62,732 nt of DNA from a virus. Below the pieces are notes generated by a model. The model saw only the letters and a list, made by a program, of their open reading frames with translations, did no database searches and was not told the DNA's origin. Positions 34,801 through 44,476 of this stretch are shown piece by piece. A program made the translations under genes and the position numbers. Within the stretch, counting starts at the first letter, position 1; each line of letters opens with the position of its first letter. The stretch covers positions 1-62,732 of the IMG/VR virus record IMGVR_UViG_3300005095_000122; one strand, 5' to 3'.

Positions 34801-37240
34801 CGAGATCCAGCAGCAGCTTGAAGAGATAACGGCAAGAAAGCAGGAGCTGAAAATAGCGGTGCAGTTGGAACAGGAGGCGACAAAAGAGCAGGCCCAACAA
34901 TTGCGCAATTATTTGGACTCACTATTCCAAGAGATAAAAGTAAATATCAAGTTATATGATGAGGCAGTGCGTGAGCAAGCCCAGATTTTGCATCGTGATC
35001 TGGAGACAGAGCTTGCCGAAAACCCAATCCGGGCGGCACTGGCTTTGGGTAGTGAAGACCTTCCGAGTCAGGTCGGAGAGGTAAGGGCTTCTTTGTCACG
35101 GTTTTTCGAGGAAGCGCCGATCGCGGTAGCAACTTCTTTGGATACGCAATCGATTTATCAGAGCATGGAGCAGGTACAGCAAGAACTTGGAGAGAAATTT
35201 AACGTGACGGGGACCGCTTCTTTGGATACGTCCCCAATTTTGCAGGCTGCTCAGGCCGCGCGGCAACAGGTAGAAGGGACCCTCACAGGTATTACAACAC
35301 ACTCACAGCACCGCGTTTTTGACAATGCCTCGCAAGTGTTGCAAGCACTGGATAGCTTGCAGGGCCGGGATACATCTTCGACACATACCATTTATGTGCG
35401 TCGAGTGGAGGCCCGTGCTCTTGGTGGACAGATAGACCCGGCAGCTTTTTCTCGCAAGCGGGGATATTTGCCCGGGTACGGTTCGGCCGACTCGGTACCG
35501 GCCCTTTTGATGCCGGGCGAGTTTGTTATCCGGAAAGAAGCCGTTCGGAAGTATGGCCTTCGCTTGTTTCAACTACTAAATTTTGGTCAGTTTCCAAGAG
35601 AGGCTTTGCCAAAATTTGCAACCGGGGGTCTAGTAGATTATTTCCGTCATAACTTGCGAAAGTATCCGTTTAACCCGGCACAGGTACAAGAACAAGTCAT
35701 CTTGGAGAAGGATTACTTTTCGGAAAATTTGTGGAAGCGTCTTTTTAGCGAGGCATTGCGGGAGTTCCGAACGACCGATTCTTTTAAGCCTTTAGTAGAA
35801 GAAGTGAAAAAGGCGCAGTCTCTCCCGGAAGACGAACGCCGACAGTATTTGCAGGATTTGGTAGCACATAAGGATCTTAAGCAGCTTTTGGGTACGGAGG
35901 GCCAGAAATTATTACGGCGTTATACTAGTTTGTTAGCAGCGAAGGCGAGTAGAATCAAAGCACCGGAAGTGTTGCCGCAGACGCTGGTAAGTGCAGGGGT
36001 AATCGAATCACAAGAGTTAGATCGGTTTTCTCGCAGCCTGGTGGCGGCAGTGGCGGCAACAAATGCGCTTCGAGCGGAGCTGGAGACTTACAAATTAAAA
36101 ATACGAACAACAGTGCCCTACCAGCCGCGGGAATTATCAATTCCGTATTCATTTAAAGCAGTCCTTCCTCCGTTTGTATTAACGAAACCGTTTCAGGTAT
36201 TTGGACAGAATCCACGACGGGCGTTTGATGTCGGGAACGTAGCGAATTTTTTGACGGTGATCGACGCGTGGACAAACTTGTTTAAGCCGGAGACGGTTTC
36301 TAGTGGAGGCGGCCGCTTGTGGACTTGGACGGATGCAGGTTTGGGTCGTGAGTACGGACCGCTTTTTAAAGAGGCGTCCAAGCATTTGGTGACTTTTCCG
36401 TTGACGTATGCCGTGAATCATACCGAGCAAGTATTAGCAGCCATAAAGAGACGGCAGGCTGAATTGGAGCAAACTTCGCGAGAACTATCAAAGAAAACAG
36501 AGGAGTATTTTGATCGTGCGGGAGAGCTATGGAATCGCGTTCCCCAGTCCTTTGAGCGCGATCAAGTGAATCGCACAGCGGAGGCCATGTCGGCTTATTT
36601 TCGCAAGGCTTATGACTATTTGAAACAGGAAAAGCGAGTCGAGGCAGAGTTGCGCAGCCTCCGCTCTTTGACGGAACCTATTGCAGCGATTCAGCGCCAG
36701 CGTGAGGTGCAGCAGATAGTGGTGCGGCCTCCGGGTTGGGATGCGTGGGACCCTTCGACGGAAGGACAGTTGCGGCAGCTATATGGGCGGTTTTTTCCGT
36801 ATAAATCACCTTGGTTGTCGGCAGAGCCATTCCTCGCGCGTCAGGACCGCGCACAATCGGCCCTAGCGAAGTCTGTGGCCGGGGCACGTTTCGATCTCGA
36901 CTTCCCGGCTATATTCAGGGGCGTTCCAATACAAAAGTTTCACACGGGCGGATTTGTGGCTTCATTTAGCGGGCTTTCACAGGTGCCTTCGCTGTTACAG
37001 TCGGGAGAATTTGTAATTCGCAAGGAAGCGGTGGATCGATACGGGTTGGGGTTGTTGTCACGGTTGAATTCTTTACAGATTCCCCGTTTTGCGACAGGAG
37101 GTGAGGTGAAGTCGCTTGAGTTTCCAAATCTTGGTCGTGTGGTGATACAAATAAATGGAAAGCAGATGCCAGTTTATGCTGAGTCGGATGTAGCGAAGGA
37201 ATTGGTGAAGCAGTTGCAAAGCTTGGCGGAGGTGAGTTGA
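31850..37240 (+). CDS. Tail tape measure protein
   Basis: 1,796 aa. An N-terminal coiled coil (30-210) is followed by the TP901/lambda-type tape measure core with AREMGRNTRYSATEAAEGMRY near 270-290, hydrophobic helices at 560-660, and long charged coiled coils (780-1060). The C-terminal half has two copies of a GEFVIRKEAV...YGL motif ending FATGG (near 1223-1265 and 1721-1752). The length would correspond to a tail of roughly 270 nm using 1.5 angstrom per residue. GTG start after AGGGGGC. Confidence 0.93.
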   Translation: MAKQARLDLLINVALSGLREAEKLRQALDNLGKVRSFQQLSQQLTKTEQELQRAKQRFTELRQQIRATQAPSTQLKAEFEKASQTVQQLSQRYNRLKSQLGELRSSLQQAGISTRSLADAERLLTQETQRLEQTLRRTSALDAYKRMLNVKPFRQVQAEIQRLNQAYKELERGFRRGEVTSFELAKAKVNLRKRVSELSREYRVLHKEQTQVLDSFKGLIAAYASYQGLVQLKQHVQEAVQAYVRFDDAIRSVAAVARASEEDFQRLAQTAREMGRNTRYSATEAAEGMRYLAMAGFDVNQTISAIPTVLNLAAAGMMDLGQASDIVTNIMTQFNMSISELPHAADLLTAAFTQSNTSLTELGYAFSYVGPVAKSAGQTLEETTAVLMALANAGYRGERAGTTLRQALVRLIKPTAEGAAVLEKYGVAVRDTAGRMRPLIDILLDLRRAGISAEDTVRLFGMIAGPGMSAVLQQGEDALVSYREKLQDVEGTAQKVAQFQEAGLGGALRRLKAQFEEYQIAIGEAIKHDGVLIDSLSDLVGWLERNREQIAQLIVQLSHYAATLLRLAQSAGDFVIKHKELVLTLVEVAAKLYILNKAWALFKTTSMTFSAAKAVAELRGMHTALALVEGSLKAVRAASLPLLALWMGWELGKAIKEIYDLSQANKQLKQAEQDGYLAAIKLKTALETFGESVGVQITTIKELDQLITNGTLVWSQSMGSWVASVQDAQGAVLSLTDLHKRLDQVLLDHKTTLESQRNAVFENYKQEEQIFNKKLELYAQDANTFSQLMSLRQQLLEMTNSRALEQLSTYTVRSKQAEAEILSAKQQIWQQSINEYRAFIDFLVQEEQRRRQAVELIEQEIQRARMTTEQFIRELRRQTMTEEEAYRDRSLEAEEKISAMRKALAEGDLKSARRYYNEALSAIRRISQGIQDEALKQEARNQQIELATRLQQTYISALEKEKKKHSEIADAAAQAKQTVEERIREIQQQLEEITARKQELKIAVQLEQEATKEQAQQLRNYLDSLFQEIKVNIKLYDEAVREQAQILHRDLETELAENPIRAALALGSEDLPSQVGEVRASLSRFFEEAPIAVATSLDTQSIYQSMEQVQQELGEKFNVTGTASLDTSPILQAAQAARQQVEGTLTGITTHSQHRVFDNASQVLQALDSLQGRDTSSTHTIYVRRVEARALGGQIDPAAFSRKRGYLPGYGSADSVPALLMPGEFVIRKEAVRKYGLRLFQLLNFGQFPREALPKFATGGLVDYFRHNLRKYPFNPAQVQEQVILEKDYFSENLWKRLFSEALREFRTTDSFKPLVEEVKKAQSLPEDERRQYLQDLVAHKDLKQLLGTEGQKLLRRYTSLLAAKASRIKAPEVLPQTLVSAGVIESQELDRFSRSLVAAVAATNALRAELETYKLKIRTTVPYQPRELSIPYSFKAVLPPFVLTKPFQVFGQNPRRAFDVGNVANFLTVIDAWTNLFKPETVSSGGGRLWTWTDAGLGREYGPLFKEASKHLVTFPLTYAVNHTEQVLAAIKRRQAELEQTSRELSKKTEEYFDRAGELWNRVPQSFERDQVNRTAEAMSAYFRKAYDYLKQEKRVEAELRSLRSLTEPIAAIQRQREVQQIVVRPPGWDAWDPSTEGQLRQLYGRFFPYKSPWLSAEPFLARQDRAQSALAKSVAGARFDLDFPAIFRGVPIQKFHTGGFVASFSGLSQVPSLLQSGEFVIRKEAVDRYGLGLLSRLNSLQIPRFATGGEVKSLEFPNLGRVVIQINGKQMPVYAESDVAKELVKQLQSLAEVS

Positions 37241-37614
37241 TGAGTTGGGTTTTGACCGGCACAACAATCACGGTGTCATTACCCGCCGATTTGGTGTGGA
37301 TAGACAAGTCTTGGCAAGAAGTAGTGGCACAAGTTGATCGTTCTTTAGCAGGAACCTTAATAACACAGACAAGTAGGAAGGTCGGGGGGAGGCCGATAAC
37401 TTTGGTGGGGGATGAGGAAATTTGGGTAAGCAAAGAGCTTCTCGATTCTTTGTTTGAATTATTAAACATTAATGAACAAATGACTTTGACCACACCGACA
37501 GGAGACACATTTGAAGTTGTGTTTCGATACGATGAGCAGGCAATAGAGTTTGAAGAGCTTGCACACAACGTCGAGACGTATAACAATTTAAAAATAAAGC
37601 TGAGGGAAGTGTAA
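37240..37614 (+). CDS. Minor tail protein (distal-tail-like, small)
   Basis: A 124-aa beta-rich protein with strands TTITVSLPADLVW and GDTFEVVFRYD. Its position directly after the tape measure suits a distal tail or tail-tip adaptor. ATG 37240 overlaps the tape measure stop and follows GGAGGTGAG. Family not recognised. Confidence 0.6.
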   Translation: MSWVLTGTTITVSLPADLVWIDKSWQEVVAQVDRSLAGTLITQTSRKVGGRPITLVGDEEIWVSKELLDSLFELLNINEQMTLTTPTGDTFEVVFRYDEQAIEFEELAHNVETYNNLKIKLREV

Positions 37615-37844
37615 TGGCGGAATATCCTTTTAAAACCAAAAAGTTAGAAAATGGAGAAGTAGTCGTTAACTTTTCAAAGGAAGACGTAAAAGCTTACCTT
37701 TGTTTTGCAGTCGAGAAATGGCGTGAGAAAAAGAAACAAGCAAAAACAGAGGAAGAAAAATTAATAGCTTCTTGTTACATCGACGCATTTTTATCTGTTC
37801 TTTACTCTCTTTTTGGTTCGCAAGAGAAGTGTAATGGAGGCTAG
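37614..37844 (+). CDS. Hypothetical 76-aa protein
   Basis: Small helical, lysine-rich protein whose ATG overlaps the previous stop. Residues 20-45 form a basic helix and 50-70 a hydrophobic amphipathic helix. Likely a tail assembly accessory; no family recognised. Confidence 0.5.
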   Translation: MAEYPFKTKKLENGEVVVNFSKEDVKAYLCFAVEKWREKKKQAKTEEEKLIASCYIDAFLSVLYSLFGSQEKCNGG

Positions 37845-37846
37845 AT

Positions 37847-40800
37847 ATGGCCATCTTTTATGAAGACATAAAATTGATGAAATCGGAACGGCTTGATGAT
37901 ACGCCAGAAGGCGGTGGTCGCATGACGGGGGAAGAAGTGATTGACGGTGAAATGAACAATCTCTTCCCCGACGTTTCTCGCCTTGATCGTGTTTATGGCA
38001 GGGTAAATTTGCGAAAAGCTTTTCCCGCAGTCATGTCTTTGAATGCAGATCCGTACTATGGTTCGCATCTGGTAATAACCCGTCCTCCGGTAGATAGAAA
38101 GATAAAATGCACAATGTTCACCCGTCACGATAGCCTTGACCGTCGAGCAGAGGCAGTAAATTTTCTTCAATCCTACCAAACGCCAGCGTATCGGAGAGGC
38201 GGGTATCTGGTAGGTTTCCACCCTGCAGGGTTAGGCGTTTTGACAGTATTTTGCCCACCTGGAAGCGATATTTTCAGAGTTAATCAGGTTGTTTATCTTG
38301 TTGATTATTCTGGAGGTTCGTTAGTTGACGGTGATGGCCACGCAGAATTCGTCCGAATAAGTGAAGCGGATTTTCAGGAAAAAGAGGTGATGATGGAAGT
38401 TGACGGCAAGATTCAAGCCGTCAAGGTAGTCGAATGGCGTTTGACTCTAGAGCGTCCTCTTCAATTTGACCACTCAGGCTCACCGTTAAGCCCAGTCTTT
38501 TATCCAGCAGACGGCACGTATCTTTATGATACAGTTGTGGGTGCGTCTGCAAGGTTCTATGGAATCGCGCCATTGATCGAACCTGCTTCGGTCGGTGATT
38601 TTACGGTTAAAGTAGAAAGTATCTTCTCAAATGTTGTTCCAACGGCCCGAAGTGAGATAGCTTTGGCCGATCGTTATGTTTCAGGCCAGCAAGTCGGTTT
38701 GTTTCCTATTTCCTATACAGAACAGACGGAAACAATAACCGTTTCGTCAGGTGATGTAATAAGATTGCCTTTTGCGGTAGTCCCAAGGACGGTAGGCGGA
38801 GATTTTACCGATTCTCCGAAAAATGAACGATATGGCGATTTGCTATCAGGAACAACGGTTGTCGGACAGATAGATTATTATGAAGGAACTATTGAGTTTG
38901 CGTCTTCTTTTACAGGTGCTTCTTTGGCCTATATTCCAGCTCTTGACTTGAACGTGTTTACTTATACAGCTTTTGAATCAATTACTCAGGAAACGCAAAG
39001 AAACACGTTCGTTAAGACTTTGCTTCCGTTTCCTTCGGCTTTCACAGTCGAATTCCATTACAGGAGCCAAGGTAACTGGTATGTGTTAAGAGATGATGGG
39101 ACGGGGACTTTGCGTGGTTCTGACCCTGCTATTGGTTCGGGAACTTTTAATTATGATACGGGGACGTTAACCGTTTCAACAGGAGCATTGCCCGATGTTG
39201 ATTCGGCGATTATGTATCGCTGGGCGACTGTTCCTCATATAACGCTAGCAGCACCAGAACAAAGCTTGAGCAAGTTGTTTTATAGATTTAAGCTAGATAC
39301 GTTTGTTCCGGTTTCAGGTTTGCAAATAGATTACATTGCAAATGGTGCTTCTAAGTCTGTATCCGATGACGGTAGTGGAAACTTGCAAGGGGATGGCCAA
39401 GGATCGGTTCTTTATCAGAACGGTGAAATTATTTTCTATCCAACTGAGATTCCCGACGCAGCAACTCAAATAACGGTGACTGTTTCGGCAAAAGAGACTG
39501 TTAGAGAATCAGGAGCCAAGCTTGAAGATGATTGGAACGATGCGGAACCGTATTGGGCTTTTGAGACGGGCAATGCTATTGAACCAGGTTCGGTAGTGAT
39601 TCGTTACAACGTTAATATAGTTAGACCGATAACGGAACTGCGTTTTATAGCGAGAATTGACCCACCTGTTTACGCACGAGACGACGGAAGCGGAAATCTG
39701 ATAAATATGTTTGGAGACCAAGTTGGAACTGTTGACTATACAAACGGTTCAATTTTGTTGGCGAAAATACAACCGTATCATGAATATTTGCCAGGTGAGC
39801 TTGAGACGAATGTTTTTTCTAGTGAGTCATTTTTGACTTCTTACAGAACGGACCCGACCCAGATATATAAACCAGAATTCACTAATAGGTTAGCGGCTTC
39901 TCTAGTCGCTTCTTACAGGACGAGACCACCTTTGACTAGGGAAGAAGTTGTAATAGGAACAAACAGGTTTCGGCGTGTTTATCGTGCAGGTTATATCGAA
40001 GTTAACCCGAAAATGGCTTATGCTTTATCTTATGTGATAGATGGAACGTCTGAGAACAGTCAGACGTGGACTTATGACGCGAGACCTATTTTACTAAAAG
40101 TTGATTATGAGGATTTTAAACCGTTGCCTCGCACCTTCTCCTTTGAGTGGAACGGAAATAAATATTATGAAAGCAACGGTGATCTTCTTAAAGGTTTTGA
40201 TGTGACAACAGGTGAGTATGGAGATAAGGTTGGAGAGTATGATGAGGCTGAGTATGCTTTTAAGTTAACATCTGTTCAAGATGGAGTGACTAATACAGAA
40301 CCGACCGGAGTAATAGGCGCTTTTGCCGGACTTTTACCGTCAACGTCACTTTCTTTCCTTGTTGATGTGACTCCGGTTGCACCAGGGACATTTCAACTAG
40401 TTTTCCCTGATTTAGACGGTAATCTCCGAACGGTAACAGCAGATTTAGCCGGAGTGATAAATGATGATTTTTGTATCGGAGAGATAGATGTTTTAAGTGG
40501 GCTAGTAAAAGTTCGATTTGGGAAATGGATTCCACACCAAACAGAATACGAGACGGAGGATTGGTTTAAGCCTGAGCTTTTGAATGAAGATGGAACTCAG
40601 GTCTTTGTTCCTTATATGCCGGACGTTAGCAGGATTCGTTATAATGCGGTTGGTTATAAGTCTATCCCGCTAGATCCGTCAATTCTTGGTCTCGATCCTA
40701 TAAGACTTCCACCTGACGGCAGGGTTCCCGTTTTTCATATCGGCGATGTTGTAGTGATACATAACATTCAGCAAACAACCCTACCTAATCCAGTCGAGGC

Positions 40801-41542
40801 TGGACAGACTTATGACTTAGGACGGACAAACCTTTCTTACGTGGACATCTTCGACCAAGAAGGTCGTTATGTAAACCGCAATTTATTTTCGGTTGATTTA
40901 GACAATGGAACAGTAACTTTTGCGGACCCATTGGATTTGTCAGGATATACACAACCTTTGATTGCGTATCATAGAAGAGAAGATATGCGTCTAGTTTCTG
41001 ACGTGCAAGTGAGCGGTCATTTAACGTTTACTGAGGCGATAGACCACGATTACCTTTTAGACGGGAATTCTTTTGTTTCCTCAGCTCTTTTGATGGGAGA
41101 TCTTCAAGCAAAAGTCTTAAATGTTTTTGACCAAAAGAACTGGTATGGGACTTTCTCGGATGAGCTTGAAGGTGATCCAGCGGAAGCGACTTTTAACATA
41201 ATTGATTATCCGATTGAAGTGACGAATAAAGGCTCGATTCAAGAACGTTGGGCGATTGTTTTCACTAGCTCGACAAATTTCAAGGTGATCGGAGAAAACG
41301 TTGGAGTAATAGCAACTGGTGATATTTATAATGATCTAGCACCGATAAACCCAGCTACGAATGAACCTTATTTCTATATTAGAAAAGAGGGCTGGGGCAC
41401 CGGTTGGCAAACAAACAACGTTTTGCGTTTTAATACAACAGCAGCCCACTTTCCGGTTTGGTTTGTCAGAACGGTTCTTCAAGGTGACCCGGAGGGTGAG
41501 GGAGATTCGTTTAAGGTCCAAATACGAGGTGACGTGGATTAA
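37847..41542 (+). CDS. Large tail-tip structural protein with repeated beta modules
   Basis: 1,231 aa, almost entirely beta. The N-terminal region (KLMKSERLDDTPEGGGRMTG) resembles, from memory, large virion proteins of Mu-like siphophages such as Pseudomonas B3/D3112. Internal repeats of about 90-110 residues are visible, each with a DDGSGNL-type loop followed by a short GxVxYxNGxI strand pair (near 413, 505 and 611, with weaker copies near 340 and 770). Likely forms a tail-tip or central fibre component. Confidence 0.65.
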   Translation: MAIFYEDIKLMKSERLDDTPEGGGRMTGEEVIDGEMNNLFPDVSRLDRVYGRVNLRKAFPAVMSLNADPYYGSHLVITRPPVDRKIKCTMFTRHDSLDRRAEAVNFLQSYQTPAYRRGGYLVGFHPAGLGVLTVFCPPGSDIFRVNQVVYLVDYSGGSLVDGDGHAEFVRISEADFQEKEVMMEVDGKIQAVKVVEWRLTLERPLQFDHSGSPLSPVFYPADGTYLYDTVVGASARFYGIAPLIEPASVGDFTVKVESIFSNVVPTARSEIALADRYVSGQQVGLFPISYTEQTETITVSSGDVIRLPFAVVPRTVGGDFTDSPKNERYGDLLSGTTVVGQIDYYEGTIEFASSFTGASLAYIPALDLNVFTYTAFESITQETQRNTFVKTLLPFPSAFTVEFHYRSQGNWYVLRDDGTGTLRGSDPAIGSGTFNYDTGTLTVSTGALPDVDSAIMYRWATVPHITLAAPEQSLSKLFYRFKLDTFVPVSGLQIDYIANGASKSVSDDGSGNLQGDGQGSVLYQNGEIIFYPTEIPDAATQITVTVSAKETVRESGAKLEDDWNDAEPYWAFETGNAIEPGSVVIRYNVNIVRPITELRFIARIDPPVYARDDGSGNLINMFGDQVGTVDYTNGSILLAKIQPYHEYLPGELETNVFSSESFLTSYRTDPTQIYKPEFTNRLAASLVASYRTRPPLTREEVVIGTNRFRRVYRAGYIEVNPKMAYALSYVIDGTSENSQTWTYDARPILLKVDYEDFKPLPRTFSFEWNGNKYYESNGDLLKGFDVTTGEYGDKVGEYDEAEYAFKLTSVQDGVTNTEPTGVIGAFAGLLPSTSLSFLVDVTPVAPGTFQLVFPDLDGNLRTVTADLAGVINDDFCIGEIDVLSGLVKVRFGKWIPHQTEYETEDWFKPELLNEDGTQVFVPYMPDVSRIRYNAVGYKSIPLDPSILGLDPIRLPPDGRVPVFHIGDVVVIHNIQQTTLPNPVEAGQTYDLGRTNLSYVDIFDQEGRYVNRNLFSVDLDNGTVTFADPLDLSGYTQPLIAYHRREDMRLVSDVQVSGHLTFTEAIDHDYLLDGNSFVSSALLMGDLQAKVLNVFDQKNWYGTFSDELEGDPAEATFNIIDYPIEVTNKGSIQERWAIVFTSSTNFKVIGENVGVIATGDIYNDLAPINPATNEPYFYIRKEGWGTGWQTNNVLRFNTTAAHFPVWFVRTVLQGDPEGEGDSFKVQIRGDVD

Positions 41543-41557
41543 ACGGAGGATTCGATT

Positions 41558-42607
41558 ATGAGTGATGTGATAGTATATAAATCAGATGACACCGATGCGC
41601 CGCAGTTTGTTGGGACTACTGCGACGGATTTAATGAACTCTATTGCGAACGTGTTTAAGAAGTGTTTAGTTGAAGGTTATGGAACTAAGCCAGCAGCCGG
41701 TTGGACTATAGTTGATGAGGGCAATGATCCAGTTGGAAATCCGATGTTGATTTTGAAAACAGATGAGGTTGAAGGGAATGGGACACATTTAGCAATAGGT
41801 TTATATCAGGATGATTATATACAGTTTCAAGTGGCAGAGCAATATACTTTAGATGAGTCAGTAATTACGTATCCGGTTAGAGGGCAAACGGGCCGGATTA
41901 GCCAGGAGAGTTATTCAGGATTGGGGATTAGTAATTTCAACAGCGGTTCTAACCATCATTGGATTTTGGTAGCAACAAATAGGTTTTTTTATTTATTTAC
42001 TCAGAGCGCTGACGGTGGTTTTGATGATGATTTTAGATATGCTTTGTGCGCAGGTGATTATACGAAGGCTCCTTTTGCATATACTTGTTTTAGGAATAAC
42101 TCAGTGACTGATTTTGTGGTTAGATCTTATTGGTGTGAAGCGGTTAAAGTAGTGCAGTTCCCTACTGCATTCTATACGTCAGATAAAGCGGTTTATTACG
42201 GTAAGGCGTTAGGTTTTCCCTATTCTCCACAAACTCAGGTCGCTATACAATTAAAGCCTGGCTTTTATAACCCGTTTGGGACTTTATTCGCATCACGCTT
42301 TATCGGATCTCCCGTTTATGCAATATGTGATTTTTTAGGCGGGGATACAGCTTTCTTTAAAATGCCAGGTTTGGTTAAGCCGACAGATACAGCTTCACTT
42401 TTGTATAGTCTTTTTCAAGCGGATTATTCGTTAGTTCCAGACGCGCATTCTTACCCTGGTTTTTCTCCGTCGGTTTCCGTAGATACAACATCGGCATCCT
42501 CTATGATGCGCCAGATTGATGTTGGCGGTAAGTCTTATGTTGCTTTGTGGTGGGAGTGGGGCTTAATCTCCTTAGATTCGGAGGATTGGGACGGTGGCTT
42601 ATACTAA
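41558..42607 (+). CDS. Tail-tip structural protein (349 aa)
   Basis: Beta-rich protein of unknown fold, with many aromatic residues and glycine turns, in the same cluster as the large structural protein upstream. ATG 41558 follows CGGAGGA. It overlaps the next gene by 14 bases. Gene order matches the run of virion proteins after the tape measure in B3-like siphophages. Confidence 0.55.
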   Translation: MSDVIVYKSDDTDAPQFVGTTATDLMNSIANVFKKCLVEGYGTKPAAGWTIVDEGNDPVGNPMLILKTDEVEGNGTHLAIGLYQDDYIQFQVAEQYTLDESVITYPVRGQTGRISQESYSGLGISNFNSGSNHHWILVATNRFFYLFTQSADGGFDDDFRYALCAGDYTKAPFAYTCFRNNSVTDFVVRSYWCEAVKVVQFPTAFYTSDKAVYYGKALGFPYSPQTQVAIQLKPGFYNPFGTLFASRFIGSPVYAICDFLGGDTAFFKMPGLVKPTDTASLLYSLFQADYSLVPDAHSYPGFSPSVSVDTTSASSMMRQIDVGGKSYVALWWEWGLISLDSEDWDGGLY

Positions 42608-43724
42608 TCAAATTGATTTAACGATAACGGGCAATTCTGAGGCCAGTGATGGGATTCTTTTCCTTCGCCTTTGTAAAAGCGATGCTGTTTTAGACGGAAT
42701 AGTTAGCTTGGCTCTTGATGGTTGTGAGAATTGGCCGATAGATGTAGCTTTTTCATTTGATGGTGGTTCTACATTTGTTCCGTTCATTCGCTTTGAAGTG
42801 GTGCCAGGACATTTGGTTTTTATAATTCCAGGTGACTATTCAAGCGATAAGACTTTGACAGTTTTTTGGGGAGATGCAAGTGCACCGGATTATAACGATG
42901 ATTCTTTAGCTGATTTTGTAGCTCGTGATAATATGTTTCACCAGTTTTCACCGATATCAGCACCTTTGACAGCGGTAGTTCCGTATGCAACAAGAAACAA
43001 TTATGGATTTTATAGTTCGACTGGCATGGCCTGTTTCTTTGAAGAGGGAACGGGAGATTATGTGTCGGTAGTTCCTTATGGAGCCTATTTTCGAGTTTAT
43101 GTGAATAGTAGTTATGCGAGTTATTACCACGATGATACAAATGATGTTCAGACTGTGAGAGCCTTCTTTCTCAAGTTAGACGGCTCAAATGCGATTTTGG
43201 AATGGACTCCGCAATTAGGCGTAGATTTAACGTCAATATCCAAAGCTTGTGATTACGCTTCAATAGATCGGGTAGAATTCCCGATGACCTATCGTTTACA
43301 AGCAATTTGCGGTGGCGTGGCGATATTTTCAGGTCTAAAGAAGCAAGTTTACGTAAACGAAGCGGAGTATTATAAACCACCGAAATTTCCTCCGCCAGGA
43401 GAGTTTCAGCACTTACCGATTAGTGAGGCAGGAACCCAACGTTGGGTTTTTTCCGGTTATGTAACGGAAGGCGGTGAACCAGCAACGAACGATGTAATTC
43501 TTTACCACCATCAAACTGGGTTTGTAACAAAAACAAAATCTAGACCGTCGGACGGTTATTGGAGGATAGCTCTGCCTCGACTTGTTTTTACGGATCCGTT
43601 TCAGCAATTAAAGCCATTTATTTATGTTGACAGAGCTTTTGCAGTATTTTGTCACGATAAAGAGCAAGTTTATAATGCGAAAATTTATGACCACATAACA
43701 CCAGCTCTAGAGATAGGAGAATAA
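42594..43724 (+). CDS. Tail structural protein (376 aa)
   Basis: Beta-rich virion-like protein. The last 100 residues (about 275-376) look like a separate carboxypeptidase-regulatory or beta-sandwich module (YVTEGGEPATNDVILYHHQ). GTG 42594 start. No enzymatic motif. Probably part of the tail tip or a fibre base. Confidence 0.55.
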   Translation: MAYTNQIDLTITGNSEASDGILFLRLCKSDAVLDGIVSLALDGCENWPIDVAFSFDGGSTFVPFIRFEVVPGHLVFIIPGDYSSDKTLTVFWGDASAPDYNDDSLADFVARDNMFHQFSPISAPLTAVVPYATRNNYGFYSSTGMACFFEEGTGDYVSVVPYGAYFRVYVNSSYASYYHDDTNDVQTVRAFFLKLDGSNAILEWTPQLGVDLTSISKACDYASIDRVEFPMTYRLQAICGGVAIFSGLKKQVYVNEAEYYKPPKFPPPGEFQHLPISEAGTQRWVFSGYVTEGGEPATNDVILYHHQTGFVTKTKSRPSDGYWRIALPRLVFTDPFQQLKPFIYVDRAFAVFCHDKEQVYNAKIYDHITPALEIGE

Positions 43725-43725
43725 A

Positions 43726-44472
43726 ATGCTAAATCCAGACATTTGGCAACCTAATATGTCCGTTCCAGCAGGCGAATTTATACGTCCGACAACAGATAAT
43801 GGGTTTGTTTATTATGCACTAACGGGAGGTTTAACAGGTTCGACAGAACCTTCTTGGCCGACGGCAAACGGTCAGTCTGTCATTGATAATGAAGTGACTT
43901 GGATAGCGATGAGAAACAGAGCATCTTATACGATGCTCCAGCCAGCTTTGGATTATCTAAAGAACAACGGCAACCTAGTGACAGTTTGCTTTAAAAACCC
44001 GACTAATTATTATCAAGCTTGTAATCCAGATGAATGGCAAGCTTCAACAACCTACAACGTAGGCGATGTAGTTAGACCGACAACTAGAAATGGATTTGTA
44101 TATGTTTGCACAGTAGCAGGAACCACGGGTTCGTCAGAGCCTTCTTGGCCCACTAACGCAGGTGATACGATTACGGATAATGAGATTACCTGGGAAGCGG
44201 TCGAGAATTTTTCCTTGTGTGCAGTTGAAATGACTTCGGCAGACTATGCTATTGAGGTATCAGAAGACGGTGGTTTGAAAATTAAAACAGCGACTAAGAC
44301 GGATATTCTAGTTTACCGAGAAGGTGAAGGCAATTTCGGAGTCATTCTTGACACGATAAACAAAAATATCCTTTTTGTGACTTTACCAAACACGCCTCAG
44401 AATTTTATTGAAGGGGCCTTGGCACGTATAACAGAGATTATTTACGAGATAAACTTGCCAGGAGTTTGTTAG
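43726..44472 (+). CDS. Tail protein with two aromatic carbohydrate-binding-like repeats
   Basis: 248 aa. Two repeats of about 45 residues (17-62 and 115-160) share the pattern RPTT-NGFVY...TGS-EPSWPT...DNE-TW. The regular tryptophans and WQASTTYNVGDVV resemble chitin/cellulose-binding modules of the CBM5/12 type. They may bind host surface glycan. The remaining C-terminus is beta-rich. Confidence 0.65.
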   Translation: MLNPDIWQPNMSVPAGEFIRPTTDNGFVYYALTGGLTGSTEPSWPTANGQSVIDNEVTWIAMRNRASYTMLQPALDYLKNNGNLVTVCFKNPTNYYQACNPDEWQASTTYNVGDVVRPTTRNGFVYVCTVAGTTGSSEPSWPTNAGDTITDNEITWEAVENFSLCAVEMTSADYAIEVSEDGGLKIKTATKTDILVYREGEGNFGVILDTINKNILFVTLPNTPQNFIEGALARITEIIYEINLPGVC

Positions 44473-44476
44473 GCTG

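Noticed and set aside
36966-37586. 206-codon open frame on the minus strand
   Set aside because: Antisense to the tape measure end and the next two genes; no ribosome site, and every neighbouring gene is on the + strand.
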